Of a stretch of DNA of 47,035 nucleotides, positions 24,610-34,059 are shown one piece after another; the stretch's first letter is position 1, and every line of letters starts with the position of its first letter. Below the pieces are notes generated by a model that had not been told where the DNA came from, did not search any database, and saw nothing but the letters and a program-made list of their open reading frames with translations. The translations under genes were made by a program, and so were the position numbers. Origin of the DNA: Candidatus Babelota bacterium (GTDB lineage: Bacteria; Babelota; Babeliae; Babelales; Vermiphilaceae); contig JAJCZC010000033.1 in the NCBI GenBank assembly GCA_029262575.1, forward strand, positions 1 through 47,035. The letters are read 5' to 3'.

Positions 24610-25866
24610 TCAAACTAATACAACTTGGGGCAATGGATGATACATAAATGTGCCAAATGCCTTGCGATAAAAATCTTCTAGCCCCTGATTAATATTATCT
24701 GCCAAAACTTTTTTAGGAACTTTACCTTGCACATACCTACGCACCAATGAACTGCCAACCGATTGATCAAACGAATCTGAAAAATGTAAAATAATGCCCG
24801 ACTTTTTAAAAAATTCAAGTGTAGCTAATAACGCTTTAAAACTATCAACTTCATGCATATTCTTGATATGCAAGCGCAATCCTCGGCATGCCTCTTTTTT
24901 TTGTTTGCTGTAATAACGGCATATAGAGCTCTCAATTCCGATATTGCGCAACAAAATTTTTAATTGATACCATTTTTGTTCTGGCAATACAACCGATTTG
25001 GGTAGTGCAATACAGCAATAGGGCGCATCGGTATCCAACCCAACATCAAATGGACTCACCTGCGCAAGCATACCACACAAACTGTATCCCCAGGCAGCAT
25101 CAATTGAATCTATTCTTGGAATAACAATATCATCTACATTTTTCATTGAAACCGATCGATTATAGTTATACATTGGGACAATGTGCAAATTGACACGCTC
25201 ACTAAGCGCATGGATATTATAATAATGCGCGAGCTCAGCAAGTGTCATTCCATAACGCAAAGGAACTTGTGCATGCACATCCGACGGATTAAGTAACGAC
25301 CCCTCTATTTTGTTACCCAATAGGTTCGGCCTATCCAAAATAACTATAGGAATTTTTTTACGAACTCCTGCATGTAATGATTGAAAAAGCAAAACGATAG
25401 AGGCCATATAACCAATGCCAACATCTTGTAGATCTACTAACAATAAATTAATATCATCTAATGACTCGCCAAACCCATCTCTTTTAATCGCACATGATTC
25501 AACGCCTTGCCTATCTGAATTTGATACAGGATTATTGTTTATTATCCCAACACCACTCACATGTGGATAAAAAACACGCGCAACCTCAATGTTCTTTTCT
25601 TTGAGCAACTCAACATTCGTATCTTTAAACTGTGTAACAAGGCCGATTTTACAAGCTCCTGGACATATCTGGGCAAGATATTGATTGGTCACATTTTCAA
25701 TACCCAACGTAAAACCACCGCTTGTTACTGTATTGAATAGACTAGGCACATTTTTTTTAGGTTTTTTAAATAATATTTGTGGAGCAAAACAGACTAAGGA
25801 AATTACAAAGAAGATTTTTGCTAATTGAATGAACTGCTCAAATACATGTATAACCCCCCTGAACAT
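24610..25866 (-). CDS. Degenerate NamZ paralogue, probably non-catalytic
   Basis: It aligns by eye with its neighbour over the whole length: GLVTQFKDTN for GLITNQTGVD, a PHVSG block for PEHGL, LLVDLQDVGIGYMASI for the DMQDVGMRHYTYI block, VILDRPNLLG and VPLRYGMTLAELA. The N-terminal loops and the PEHG block, which hold the family's most conserved polar residues, are altered, so hydrolysis is probably lost. A hydrophobic N-terminus (IFFVISLVCFAPQI) suggests export or anchoring. It is the first gene of the pair, with GAGGA before the ATG. It may bind glycans or regulate the active enzyme; that is speculation. Confidence 0.82.
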   Translation of the reverse strand: MFRGVIHVFEQFIQLAKIFFVISLVCFAPQILFKKPKKNVPSLFNTVTSGGFTLGIENVTNQYLAQICPGACKIGLVTQFKDTNVELLKEKNIEVARVFYPHVSGVGIINNNPVSNSDRQGVESCAIKRDGFGESLDDINLLLVDLQDVGIGYMASIVLLFQSLHAGVRKKIPIVILDRPNLLGNKIEGSLLNPSDVHAQVPLRYGMTLAELAHYYNIHALSERVNLHIVPMYNYNRSVSMKNVDDIVIPRIDSIDAAWGYSLCGMLAQVSPFDVGLDTDAPYCCIALPKSVVLPEQKWYQLKILLRNIGIESSICRYYSKQKKEACRGLRLHIKNMHEVDSFKALLATLEFFKKSGIILHFSDSFDQSVGSSLVRRYVQGKVPKKVLADNINQGLEDFYRKAFGTFMYHPLPQVVLV

Positions 25867-26035
25867 TGCTTTTCCTCGATTAATCGCGAAACCTCACATT
25901 CTCCTCCAACCCCATAGTACCATTTTTAAATATTTAGACGCAATAAATTTTCTATTTAAAATAAGAAACGTCTTTTATTCTATAGTGCCAACATGTTAAA
26001 CTCAGATAAAATTACGTTAATTATCGGAGGTTATT

Positions 26036-26392
26036 ATGTTCGCATATTGTACTGCACTTTTAGGACTATGTTTACATTTCTCAATTTTAAGCATGGCAAA
26101 CAATAAAAAAGATACGCACGAAGATTTGTTAAAAACGATAGCAATATTAACTACTCGCGGAGAACAAACGCAAAATGATCGATCGACAAAAGAGGAGAAA
26201 TTACGAATAAAGGTACAAAGCAAAAGAAAAAAAAATACTGAAGAGAGACTCAAACAACAATTGATTAAAGAAATCAAGGAAAAATTTCCAGGCGCGCCCA
26301 CACCAAATAATCTTGAGGAGCTCAAAAAATTGCATGAAATATTGTTTTCAAAAGATCTAAAAAAGACGTTCAAACGAGAAAAGAAGAAATAA
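26036..26392 (+). CDS. Small exported basic coiled-coil protein
   Basis: No family recognised. A strong CGGAGG site precedes the ATG. A signal-peptide-like start (YCTALLGLCLHFSILSMA) is followed by about 95 very lysine- and glutamate-rich residues, likely one long helix (KEEKLRIKVQSKRKKNTEE). A short hydrophobic-poor tail ends in KREKKK. An overlapping minus-strand frame at 26017-26451 also begins and ends near here but lacks a ribosome site and codes for Phe/Ser-rich low complexity, so I chose this strand. A shared hairpin terminator follows. Confidence 0.62.
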   Translation: MFAYCTALLGLCLHFSILSMANNKKDTHEDLLKTIAILTTRGEQTQNDRSTKEEKLRIKVQSKRKKNTEERLKQQLIKEIKEKFPGAPTPNNLEELKKLHEILFSKDLKKTFKREKKK

Positions 26393-26394
26393 AA

Positions 26395-26421
26395 AAGCCC
26401 CAACGATAACAGTTGAGGCTT
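26395..26421. terminator. Bidirectional terminator hairpin
   Basis: AAGCCCCAAC and GTTGAGGCTT pair (one mismatch) around a 7-nt loop, with A/T runs on both sides, between convergent genes ending at 26392 and 26426. Confidence 0.75.
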
Positions 26422-26425
26422 AAAA

Positions 26426-26863
26426 TTAATTTTCAAGCAATTGTTTTGCAAGCGATAGCAACAGCTGCATTTCCCGGTCAGCGCAAGTTGAAAACTTAAT
26501 ACTTGGACACCACAATACGCGCCCTACAGCTTTGGATATCTCTACAGAACACCCTAGTTCATCGCTATCCATCCAAAGACGTTTATTGGCGACATCATTG
26601 ACCAAGAAATCGACCTTAAACGCATCTATTGAAAACAGCCAATTATTTATAACCCGCGCATGTGCATTCATATCAAAAAAAGCATCTGTAAGGTCAGCAT
26701 AATGTTCATCAAAAATATCATGCTCTTGTACATACCGCTTCAAACTCGATTCATCTGATAACATTAATAAATAATTCGTTTCTTCTGATGAAGAAGCCTG
26801 TGCAGATAAAAATGCAAAAGTCACGTACAAAAAGAACGTTCTAATAAGTAAATGCATTGTCAT
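26426..26863 (-). CDS. Exported protein of unknown function
   Basis: No family recognised. A signal peptide (FFLYVTFAFLSAQASS) precedes about 125 acidic residues with helical character (LKRYVQEHDIFDEHYADL) and two cysteines late in the chain. No clear ribosome site is visible; the start lies 19 bp after the upstream Cys-rich gene, so translation may be coupled. The first ATG and one two codons later are equally possible starts. Confidence 0.58.
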   Translation of the reverse strand: MTMHLLIRTFFLYVTFAFLSAQASSSEETNYLLMLSDESSLKRYVQEHDIFDEHYADLTDAFFDMNAHARVINNWLFSIDAFKVDFLVNDVANKRLWMDSDELGCSVEISKAVGRVLWCPSIKFSTCADREMQLLLSLAKQLLEN

Positions 26864-26882
26864 ATGTTGCTACTTTAAAATA

Positions 26883-27590
26883 TTATTGTTTTTTATTTTT
26901 TTTAAACTCGATAAAATGCTTTAATGCTTCACAGTCCATATCTTTACATACTTTAACATTAAGTGCTGCTAAAACAACAGGAGCACATGCTATAGCGCCC
27001 ACTATAGTGCCCGCAAAGCACAAAACAATACCTCCAAGAGCAGAGCCTCCTGGCAAGTAAAGATCTCCTTCTGAAGAACCTTTTTTTGAGCATTCATCAA
27101 AGCATTTTAGAAAAACATGTTCATACCATTGCTGACACCCATATACCGATAAACCTTTGGCGCTACAGGAGGCGACTATTTTATGAATATCTGGACAAAC
27201 TTGCTTGCAAGGCCTATCGCACCAAAATTGATTGCATAGATTCCAATTTTCTGTAACATTTTGTACACAATTCGCGTTTTTTACATGTTGAATGATGTCA
27301 CAGACTTTATCTTTACCAGTAATCACGCATTGTTCACATCCATTATAAATTTGGCCCAACGTTATATTCTGCCAGTCATTTGAAGATGGATCAACTTCGG
27401 TCATTTGCATAGGTTGATTAAATATATGAGATGAATTAGAGGACCCCACGACCATTGCAGATAGATCATCATCACTATTTGTATGGGGGGGGAGCCATTC
27501 ATTCTCGGGCCCTGAATTTGCTCTCACACCAAAAGAAATAAATGCCACGCAAAAGACTAAAAACTTAGTAGAAGCTTTAACTATATTCAC
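26883..27590 (-). CDS. Exported cysteine-rich protein with a C-terminal membrane helix
   Basis: No family recognised. The start is GTG behind AAAGGA. A signal peptide (KFLVFCVAFISFGVRA) is followed by a polar segment and, from about residue 85 to 170, at least thirteen cysteines in patterns such as CEQC, CDRPC and CFDEC. A glycine/alanine-rich hydrophobic helix (LGGIVLCFAGTIVGAIACA) lies near residue 195, then a basic tail. The density of cysteines implies several disulfides and links it with the exported thioredoxin-like proteins. The 30296 gene has a smaller version of the same plan. Confidence 0.7.
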   Translation of the reverse strand: MNIVKASTKFLVFCVAFISFGVRANSGPENEWLPPHTNSDDDLSAMVVGSSNSSHIFNQPMQMTEVDPSSNDWQNITLGQIYNGCEQCVITGKDKVCDIIQHVKNANCVQNVTENWNLCNQFWCDRPCKQVCPDIHKIVASCSAKGLSVYGCQQWYEHVFLKCFDECSKKGSSEGDLYLPGGSALGGIVLCFAGTIVGAIACAPVVLAALNVKVCKDMDCEALKHFIEFKKNKKQ

Positions 27591-27653
27591 ACATATCCTT
27601 TAATTATAATGACTTAACTTGCAAAATAGAATACCAATTTTTTACGCAAAAGC

Positions 27654-27685
27654 TAAGGCCCAACTTCAAAAAAAGTTGGACCTTA
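27654..27685 (-). terminator. Terminator hairpin after hppA
   Basis: TAAGGCCCAACT pairs with AGTTGGACCTTA (one mismatch) around an 8-nt loop, about 25 bp past the hppA stop. On the minus strand it is followed by GCTTTT only, so it may be moderate. Confidence 0.6.
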
Positions 27686-27708
27686 TAACAGTTTTTTTCG
27701 ATCTATTG

Positions 27709-29685
27709 TTACTTCATCAACACAAGCAACAATGAAACCACTGACATCAATTTAATCATGATGTTCAATGCTGGACCTGAAGTATCTTTGAATGGATCAC
27801 CAACGGTGTCACCAACAACAGCAGCTTTGTGTGCATCGGAACCTTTGCCACCTAATGCACCGGTTTCGATGTATTTTTTAGCATTATCCCATGCACCACC
27901 ACCATTCGCCATCATAAGCGCAAGCAACACACCACACACAGTTGCACCAACCAAGAAACCACCTAAAGCTTCAACGCCTAGTGTATACTTCATAATAATT
28001 GGAGTAAACACAGTAATAACACCCGGTAGCACCATTTCTCTGAGTGATGCTTTTGTGCTAATTTCAACACAACGGCGATAATCAGGTTGGCCAGTACCTT
28101 CCATAATGCCAGGAATTTCTTTAAATTGACGACGAACCTCCATAACCATTTTGAGCGCTGCTTCACTCACTGAACGCATAGTGAGTGCAGAAATCAAGAA
28201 AGGAATTGTGCCACCAATAAAAATACCAACCAATACGGTAGGATTCAAAACATTTAATACCGCAATACCTGCTTCCTCAGCATAAGCTGAGAACATTGCA
28301 AGTGCAGTTAATAATGCTGAGCCAATTGCAAAACCTTTGCCCATTGCGGCAGTTGTGTTTCCAATTGCATCTAACTTATCGGTAATCTTACGGACTGATT
28401 CACCAAAGCCTGACATTTCAGCAATACCACCAGCATTATCCGCAATCGGACCATAAGCATCAACGGTCATAGAAATACCAACTGTTGCTAACATTGAAAC
28501 CGCAGCTAATGAAATACCAAACAAGCCACCACCATAGGTAAATGCAAGCAAGATGCTCAATGCAAGTAAAATAACTGGGGCCACCGTTGATTCCATGCCA
28601 ACAGCAAGACCTGTAATAATATTGGTTGCAGCGCCCGAACGTGCACTTTCTGCAACATCGCGCACTGGTTTACCTGCAGTATAATACTCAGTGATTAAAC
28701 CGATTGCAATACCGGCAACACACCCTAATACGATTGAAAATAAGAAATGCATTTCAAGACCAGTATAGTGTATGTAAAAGCCTGAAACAGCCAAGAATAA
28801 ACCAATTGCAATATAGGTTGCATTATGCAACATTGCAGATGGCTCTGCCTTGAAAATCAAATTTGAAAATAGGCCAACAACTGAACTAGCAAGACCAATT
28901 GTTGCAAGCATTAAAGGTAAAGTAACATATGGCATATTCATACCAAATGCATTTATTGCCAAAATAGTAGATGAAACCATTGCACCAACATATGATTCAT
29001 AAATATCAGCACCCATGCCCGCAGTATCACCCACACAATCGCCAACATTATCAGCAATCACAGCTGGGTTCCGCGGATCATCCTCCGGAATACCTGCTTC
29101 AACTTTTCCAACTAAATCTGCACCAACATCGGCCGATTTGGTATAAATACCACCGCCAATGCGAGCAAAAAATGCAACTAAACTTGCACCTAAGCTAAAA
29201 CAAGTAATGTAAATTACAAAATCTGCTTCGTGAGAGAAAAGATAGAGCAATGTGCCCAAACCAAGTAAACCAAAACTTGCAACGGCAAAGCCCATCACGC
29301 CGCCACCGAAAAATGAAACGAGAAATGCAGCGTGTTCACCTTCTTCTTTTGCTGCCATAGTTGTACGCACATTTGCATCAGTTGCAGCACGCATGCCAAT
29401 AAAACCAGCTGTCATAGAAAACAATGCACCAACCACAAAAATGACTGCTGCTTTTGGAGAAAAGAACACACCCAAAAATGCTGCAACAAGCGCAACAGCA
29501 ATCAAAATAAGGCGATATTCTTCGCGCAAGAAAGCCATAGCGCCTTCACGAATTGCAAGCGCAATTGAGCGCGCTTTATCATTGGTAACTGCAATTGCAT
29601 TAATCTTTGCCAACAACACAGCTACAACAAGTAGCCCTAAACCTGCTGCTCCAACAAACAGAGCAACATAATGGGTCATGTCCAT
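27709..29685 (-). CDS. hppA: Membrane-bound ion-pumping pyrophosphatase, K+-dependent type
   Basis: Splits pyrophosphate and pumps H+ (or Na+) across the membrane, recovering energy from biosynthesis. About 16 membrane helices are visible. Signature motifs: [33 protein letters not shown](V)GD (pyrophosphate site), and near the end [18 protein letters not shown]. The segment [16 protein letters not shown] has Ala where K+-independent enzymes have Lys, which indicates K+ dependence. H+ versus Na+ cannot be decided from sequence by eye. The length of 658 is usual. TTGGAG precedes the ATG. It is flanked by small exported genes and appears monocistronic. Confidence 0.96.
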   Translation of the reverse strand: MDMTHYVALFVGAAGLGLLVVAVLLAKINAIAVTNDKARSIALAIREGAMAFLREEYRLILIAVALVAAFLGVFFSPKAAVIFVVGALFSMTAGFIGMRAATDANVRTTMAAKEEGEHAAFLVSFFGGGVMGFAVASFGLLGLGTLLYLFSHEADFVIYITCFSLGASLVAFFARIGGGIYTKSADVGADLVGKVEAGIPEDDPRNPAVIADNVGDCVGDTAGMGADIYESYVGAMVSSTILAINAFGMNMPYVTLPLMLATIGLASSVVGLFSNLIFKAEPSAMLHNATYIAIGLFLAVSGFYIHYTGLEMHFLFSIVLGCVAGIAIGLITEYYTAGKPVRDVAESARSGAATNIITGLAVGMESTVAPVILLALSILLAFTYGGGLFGISLAAVSMLATVGISMTVDAYGPIADNAGGIAEMSGFGESVRKITDKLDAIGNTTAAMGKGFAIGSALLTALAMFSAYAEEAGIAVLNVLNPTVLVGIFIGGTIPFLISALTMRSVSEAALKMVMEVRRQFKEIPGIMEGTGQPDYRRCVEISTKASLREMVLPGVITVFTPIIMKYTLGVEALGGFLVGATVCGVLLALMMANGGGAWDNAKKYIETGALGGKGSDAHKAAVVGDTVGDPFKDTSGPALNIMIKLMSVVSLLLVLMK

Positions 29686-29837
29686 AAAAACTCCAACTAA
29701 TAATTAATAAAATGGATTTACATCACGATAATAGTTAATTTTACTTATGATAGGCCTTTTTGTAAAGATCGCTGAAGCCCAATTGCTTAAAACACGCAAA
29801 GGTGTCCATTTTTAGCTATTTTTTAAGCAAAAAAACA

Positions 29838-30224
29838 TTAATGTGAAAAATAAAAATACATACTCACAAAAACCGCACAGGTACATACAGCATTCCAGAA
29901 TGGATCAGAAGAGTTATCCTCTTGCAGCTCAACAAGCTCTTGATCGCTATCCTGTTCCATTTGATTGCCAACAGGATACTGCATGGTGAGTTGCGCTGGC
30001 ACTGAAAGTTCTATGGAATTACCTACATGCACATTAGCCGGAGAATGTGGCGGTGAGTTATTCGGCGAATTTTGTGTGCTATTTGGCGGCGTATAGGGAT
30101 AATCATCTTGTATTTGCACAAGAGCGTTTGTCAAATTATCTGACCCAGAAGACGTTGACCGTCTTTCATCATTCCCCGCAAAAAGTAGTATAGGCAAACA
30201 TAGTATAACTATAGATTTGTTCAT
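29838..30224 (-). CDS. Exported proline/asparagine-rich protein with C-terminal helix
   Basis: No family recognised. GGAGG precedes the ATG. A signal peptide (SIVILCLPILLFAG) is followed by a low-complexity segment rich in Pro, Asn and Ser (NSTQNSPNNSPPHSP), an acidic stretch, and a short C-terminal hydrophobic helix (FWNAVCTCAVFVSMYFYF). The plan matches the other exported proteins with a C-terminal helix. It lies just downstream of the Cys-rich gene at 30296-30604. Confidence 0.62.
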   Translation of the reverse strand: MNKSIVILCLPILLFAGNDERRSTSSGSDNLTNALVQIQDDYPYTPPNSTQNSPNNSPPHSPANVHVGNSIELSVPAQLTMQYPVGNQMEQDSDQELVELQEDNSSDPFWNAVCTCAVFVSMYFYFSH

Positions 30225-30295
30225 AACCCCTCCATTTAATTGTACATACCATTTGTCTTTATTATGCCCTTTTCAATATGACGAGCACAATAAAA

Positions 30296-30604
30296 TTACA
30301 CTCCTGCAAATATACAAAGAATTGCCACAAAGGCGCCGCCGATTAAGCCTCCCATACAAAAGGCTGATTCACGTTGAGTTTGAGGGCATAGCACAGGACC
30401 TTCGTTTAAACAACTTGTATAGCAATCACGACATGATGCGCAACACTCAGTTTGCTGTAGATCAAGAGAGCACAAAGCCTCTAATGTATCTTGACCAACT
30501 ACATGCGAATTTTGAGGATAATACTCAGCAACAGCTCCAACCTCAACATCATCCGACGCATAAAGCGCTGAACTCATAAAAAATAAAAGCACCATCTTTT
30601 TCAT
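30296..30604 (-). CDS. Exported cysteine-rich small protein with C-terminal helix
   Basis: No family recognised. AAGGAAAG precedes the ATG. A signal peptide (MVLLFFMSSALYA) precedes a short domain with eight or nine cysteines (CCASCRDCYTSC and others), then a glycine-rich membrane helix (MGGLIGGAFVAILCIFAGV). It is a smaller relative in plan of the 26883 protein; sequence identity is not obvious. It sits just downstream of murE on the same strand. Confidence 0.65.
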   Translation of the reverse strand: MKKMVLLFFMSSALYASDDVEVGAVAEYYPQNSHVVGQDTLEALCSLDLQQTECCASCRDCYTSCLNEGPVLCPQTQRESAFCMGGLIGGAFVAILCIFAGV

Positions 30605-30615
30605 ACATTCTTTCC

Positions 30616-32043
30616 TTAATTTAGCTGTGTCACCACTTGGGTATCACTAAAATCATGACGAGTAGCACCAATTATTTGATAGGCGTCTGGGCCTTTGCCC
30701 AATATCGCAATAATTGCATCCTTCCTAGAACATGCATACGCTTTTTTTATAGCTTCATCCCGATTGAGAACAACCATAATTTTGTGCATTTCTTCTTCTT
30801 TAATGCCCTGCTTAATATCGTTGATAATCTCATCTGGGCTTTCTGTGCGAGGGTTATCATTGGCCAAAATCACGATGTCAGCAAAATGCGCCGCAACATT
30901 GCCCATCAATGGACGCTTCACTTTGTCTCGCAATCCTCCACAACCAAATACCACAATTAAATGGTCAGTTAAACTACGCAACAAACTGAGCACATGCTGA
31001 TATGAATCTGGCGTATGGGCATAATCGATAAAGCAACTAGCACCATTAGGCAGCACATGTTTTTGCATTCTGCCAGGCACACCTTTAAACGTCGCTAAAG
31101 ATTCGATAACTTTCATCGAAATAGAACATAAGCGCACAATATGAATAGCGCAAAGGATGTTATAGAGATTGAATACTCCCATCAAATATGGCGCCCGCAC
31201 AACATGAGTTTGACGGTCTAAAATCAATGTACACATGATTTTAGGGGTAACTTGCATAGCATCTACGTCGCCCAATGCTATAGGCTGAATGTGCTCATAA
31301 TCTATATTTTTTAAAGCCTTATCATCAGCATTTATTATTAATGGAGCTTGGGGCTTTAAATGATTAAGCAACAAACACTTTGCATCATAATAGGCATTCA
31401 TAGATGCATAAAACTCCATATGCTCATGAGCAAAGTTGGTAAATGCTGCAACATCAAATTGCAAGCCATACACACGGTGCAAACTCAATGCTTGAGCAGC
31501 AACTTCCATGACAACATGGGTAATGTTTTGTTGAACACAGACATCAAAAAACATATGCAGATAATCAGGTTGTGCTGTTGTGAGTGGCGCTTTAAAACTT
31601 GATTGCCCAATTTTATTCTCAACACTTGTGAGCAGAGCGACCCTTAATCCCGCTTGTTGCAACATATGATGCGCAATATATGCCGTTGTTGTTTTACCTT
31701 TGGTGCCGGTAATAGCAGTCAGCTTTAGTTTATTGGCAGGATGATTATAAGCCTCTGCGCTCAATTGCGCTAACGCCAAGCGAGTATCTGAAACACGTGA
31801 TAACAAAACATTACGCTCATTGATAAAGCTAACAACCTTTTGAGGTAATCTTGCACCGTCATCCACAACAATACGCTTAGCGCCTTTCTTAATTGCCATC
31901 GAAAGAAAATTAATCCCATCAAAAGTATCGCCTTTTATTGCAACAAATGTTGAACCTGGTCCAACATTATCAGTGTGGCATGCCACGCGCCAAATGCTAG
32001 GTAAATTAAGCATCCGACTTAATTCGTGATTCTTTTTTTGCAT
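30616..32043 (-). CDS. murE: UDP-N-acetylmuramoyl-tripeptide synthetase (Mur ligase)
   Basis: Adds the third residue to UDP-MurNAc-dipeptide in peptidoglycan synthesis. It has the ATP site ITGTKGKTTTA, a Mur-ligase central domain (FTNFAHEHMEFY; ligand Lys in YYDAKCLLL), and a C-terminal domain with NDNPRTESPDEI. DNPR there marks meso-diaminopimelate enzymes in the MurE family. The late motif reads GKGPDAYQ, where most family members have GKGHExYQ. Its start overlaps the end of the upstream symporter gene by 38 nt; an internal ATG at 32013 overlaps by 8 nt, and neither has a clear ribosome site. Its presence suggests the organism makes, or recently made, peptidoglycan. Confidence 0.93.
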   Translation of the reverse strand: MQKKNHELSRMLNLPSIWRVACHTDNVGPGSTFVAIKGDTFDGINFLSMAIKKGAKRIVVDDGARLPQKVVSFINERNVLLSRVSDTRLALAQLSAEAYNHPANKLKLTAITGTKGKTTTAYIAHHMLQQAGLRVALLTSVENKIGQSSFKAPLTTAQPDYLHMFFDVCVQQNITHVVMEVAAQALSLHRVYGLQFDVAAFTNFAHEHMEFYASMNAYYDAKCLLLNHLKPQAPLIINADDKALKNIDYEHIQPIALGDVDAMQVTPKIMCTLILDRQTHVVRAPYLMGVFNLYNILCAIHIVRLCSISMKVIESLATFKGVPGRMQKHVLPNGASCFIDYAHTPDSYQHVLSLLRSLTDHLIVVFGCGGLRDKVKRPLMGNVAAHFADIVILANDNPRTESPDEIINDIKQGIKEEEMHKIMVVLNRDEAIKKAYACSRKDAIIAILGKGPDAYQIIGATRHDFSDTQVVTQLN

Positions 32044-33358
32044 ATTTCTTTAGGCCACCTCGAATAACTTGTATCAAACAAATAATCGCTGAGGCATTGA
32101 GTAACACCATACCGGCATTAATAATGTCGCCAAGCAACCATAAAACATGCGGATTCACCATCGCACCAATAAATGAACATATGCAATATAATAGGCTTCC
32201 AATAAATGCAAAGCGTCCATTGGTTAAATATGCCCAAACATTACGTGCAACAAAACCATAACTAACAATCAAACCACCGCCAAACGCAATGGATAGTACA
32301 ACCACAATCCAGCCAGCGATAGAACCGAATACGGTATCGAACGAATTAATAACCAACGCCGTGCTTGTATGCCCAGAATCCCAAAGACCACAAACTATAA
32401 TTGCAACACCCAAAATAAAACATATCATCGTGCTGATACAGGTGGTCAACATACCCATCAAAGAATCTTCAACATGCTTTTTACTTTCGGTTGCCCCAAA
32501 AACAATGCCCGCAGTTCCCAACCCAGCTTCTGATGACATCAGACTTCTTAACATCCCAAAGCGTACCGCTTGTTGAATAGTAAAACCAAGTGCACCACCT
32601 GCAACTGCAGTATAAGAAAATGCACTATTGAATATAAGTTGCAATGCAGGAATGATGTTCTGCCAATGATAAGCAAGCACAATAATTACGGTAATAAAAA
32701 ACAGTATCACTTTCAAGGGAACAATCGCGTCAGAAAGCGCAATGATACGCTTGGCACCTCCAAGCATCACATAAAGCGTGAACAGGGAGGCCAATACAGC
32801 AATTATATACGGCTGCACATGCCACACTGTTTGCATGCTCAAACTAATAGCGTTTGTTTGAATTGCATTTCCCACGGCCAAAGCATATAAAAACGCAAAA
32901 ACCGCATAAGCATAAGCCAAATATTTACCCGCAAACAATTGTTTGATATAAAGCATCGGCCCGCCAACATGAGAAGTAGCATCTTGATAATGCAGGCTTA
33001 AATAAACCTCAGCAAACCTAATCGCCATCAAACAAATTCCGGTAACAACAAGCCAAAACAACGCACCCGGCCCGCCAGCATAAATTGCAGTGGCAACACC
33101 TGCTAGCACACCATTGCCCATACTCATGCCAAGACTATTTAAAAATGCTTGAAGCGGGCTCAGCTCCCCGCCACCTTTTTCTGTTTCCTCTTTTGATGGA
33201 AACAACATAACTTTCCACGAAGCTAAGAAATATTTAAACTGCACAAACCCGAGGGCAACTGTGCAGAACAAACTTGAGCCAACCAAAAAAATGATCAACG
33301 GCCAACCAGAAACAACGGCGCTTACTTCATGTATTAAATAATTAAAATCAAAACCCAC
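32006..33358 (-). CDS. Sodium:alanine/glycine symporter (AGCS family)
   Basis: Inner-membrane carrier importing small neutral amino acids with Na+ (or H+). About ten or eleven helices. Family motifs include GVLAGVATAIYAGGPGALFW, the segment LHYQDATSHVGGPMLYI, and GLGTAGIVFGATE. The start is GTG behind AAGG, 450 residues, normal for the family. It precedes murE with overlapping ends, which may reflect supply of alanine to cell-wall synthesis, but this is inference from position. It reads divergently from ruvX. Confidence 0.92.
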   Translation of the reverse strand: MGFDFNYLIHEVSAVVSGWPLIIFLVGSSLFCTVALGFVQFKYFLASWKVMLFPSKEETEKGGGELSPLQAFLNSLGMSMGNGVLAGVATAIYAGGPGALFWLVVTGICLMAIRFAEVYLSLHYQDATSHVGGPMLYIKQLFAGKYLAYAYAVFAFLYALAVGNAIQTNAISLSMQTVWHVQPYIIAVLASLFTLYVMLGGAKRIIALSDAIVPLKVILFFITVIIVLAYHWQNIIPALQLIFNSAFSYTAVAGGALGFTIQQAVRFGMLRSLMSSEAGLGTAGIVFGATESKKHVEDSLMGMLTTCISTMICFILGVAIIVCGLWDSGHTSTALVINSFDTVFGSIAGWIVVVLSIAFGGGLIVSYGFVARNVWAYLTNGRFAFIGSLLYCICSFIGAMVNPHVLWLLGDIINAGMVLLNASAIICLIQVIRGGLKKYAKKESRIKSDA

Positions 33359-33461
33359 GATTTTACCTTAAATAAAGGATGTATAATATTATGGCATTTA
33401 TAGTATACTTAAAATAAGTGATCTGATAAAATGCGCGGCTCATAAAGGGAATTACAAACAT

Positions 33462-33860
33462 ATGAAAACGTTAGCACTCGATTTAGGCGATGCATGGGTT
33501 GGCACAGCCATTTCTGATGAACTTGGTATTACCGCACGGCCCTTTCAAACTGTTAAACCAAAAGAATTGGTCGATTTTTTAAAAAAAACTATCGAAACTG
33601 AACACATTAATACAATAGTTGTTGGCTATCCAAAAACTATGCGTGGCACAGAAAGCGAACAAACCAAAAAAATTGTTGCGCAAAAAGAGGGGCTTGAAGT
33701 GCTATTTTCCGCCATTAAGTGGGTTCTTTGGGATGAGCGTTTGAGCAGCAAACAAGCCGCTGGCATTAAAAAAATTAAAACCAAAGAAGATAAAATCGCC
33801 TCACATTCAGTTGCAGCTGCTGTTATTTTGACCGGCTACCTCATGTTTGCATCACGATAA
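33462..33860 (+). CDS. ruvX: RuvX/YqgF-family putative Holliday-junction resolvase / pre-16S rRNA nuclease
   Basis: A conserved RNase H-fold nuclease implicated in 16S rRNA 5'-end maturation. It has ALDLGDAWVGTAISDELG (first acidic residue), VVGYPKTMRGTESE, WDERLSSKQA (Asp/Glu) and DKIASHSVAAAVIL (final Asp), the family's full active site. The length of 132 is standard. AAAGGGA precedes the ATG at a long spacing of about 11 nt. It is divergent from the AGCS gene and followed by a leader hairpin and the zinc-ribbon gene. Confidence 0.93.
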   Translation: MKTLALDLGDAWVGTAISDELGITARPFQTVKPKELVDFLKKTIETEHINTIVVGYPKTMRGTESEQTKKIVAQKEGLEVLFSAIKWVLWDERLSSKQAAGIKKIKTKEDKIASHSVAAAVILTGYLMFASR

Positions 33861-33921
33861 CCTATATGCCTCCTTCCCACCCTTATTTAAATCCCTAACT
33901 AAAGCTCAATTTCAACAATTA

Positions 33922-33950
33922 TTGACAATACAATGATTTCTGGATTAGAT
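33922..33950 (+). promoter_or_regulatory. Putative promoter of the zinc-ribbon/tsaB transcript
   Basis: TTGACA (33922-33927) and TTAGAT (33945-33950) are spaced by 17 nt, a good sigma-70 match. RNA would start near 33957 and contain the hairpin at 33991-34031. Confidence 0.55.
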
Positions 33951-33990
33951 TTACTCTTAAGAGAGTACTGAAAGTAATGTTAGCATATCC

Positions 33991-34031
33991 CGACAAATTG
34001 CTTTAGATGTGAAGCCCCTAAAGCATTGTCG
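33991..34031 (+). promoter_or_regulatory. Leader hairpin upstream of the zinc-ribbon gene
   Basis: CGACAA plus TGCTTTA pair with TAAAGCA plus TTGTCG, a 13-bp stem interrupted by a 2-nt bulge (AT), with a loop of about 13 nt (GATGTGAAGCCCC). There is no T run, so not a terminator. It ends 10 nt before the AAGAAGGAG ribosome site and may control translation or RNA stability. Confidence 0.5.
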
Positions 34032-34059
34032 AAACATTTCAAGAAGGAGAAGTAGTCCA

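Noticed and set aside
26017-26451. A 144-codon minus-strand frame over 26036-26392
   Set aside because: Phe/Ser-rich low complexity with no ribosome site; the plus-strand frame has CGGAGG and a signal peptide.
27758-29671. Several plus-strand frames opposite hppA
   Set aside because: They are antisense frames of a clearly conserved gene, with compositions typical of complementary-strand translation.
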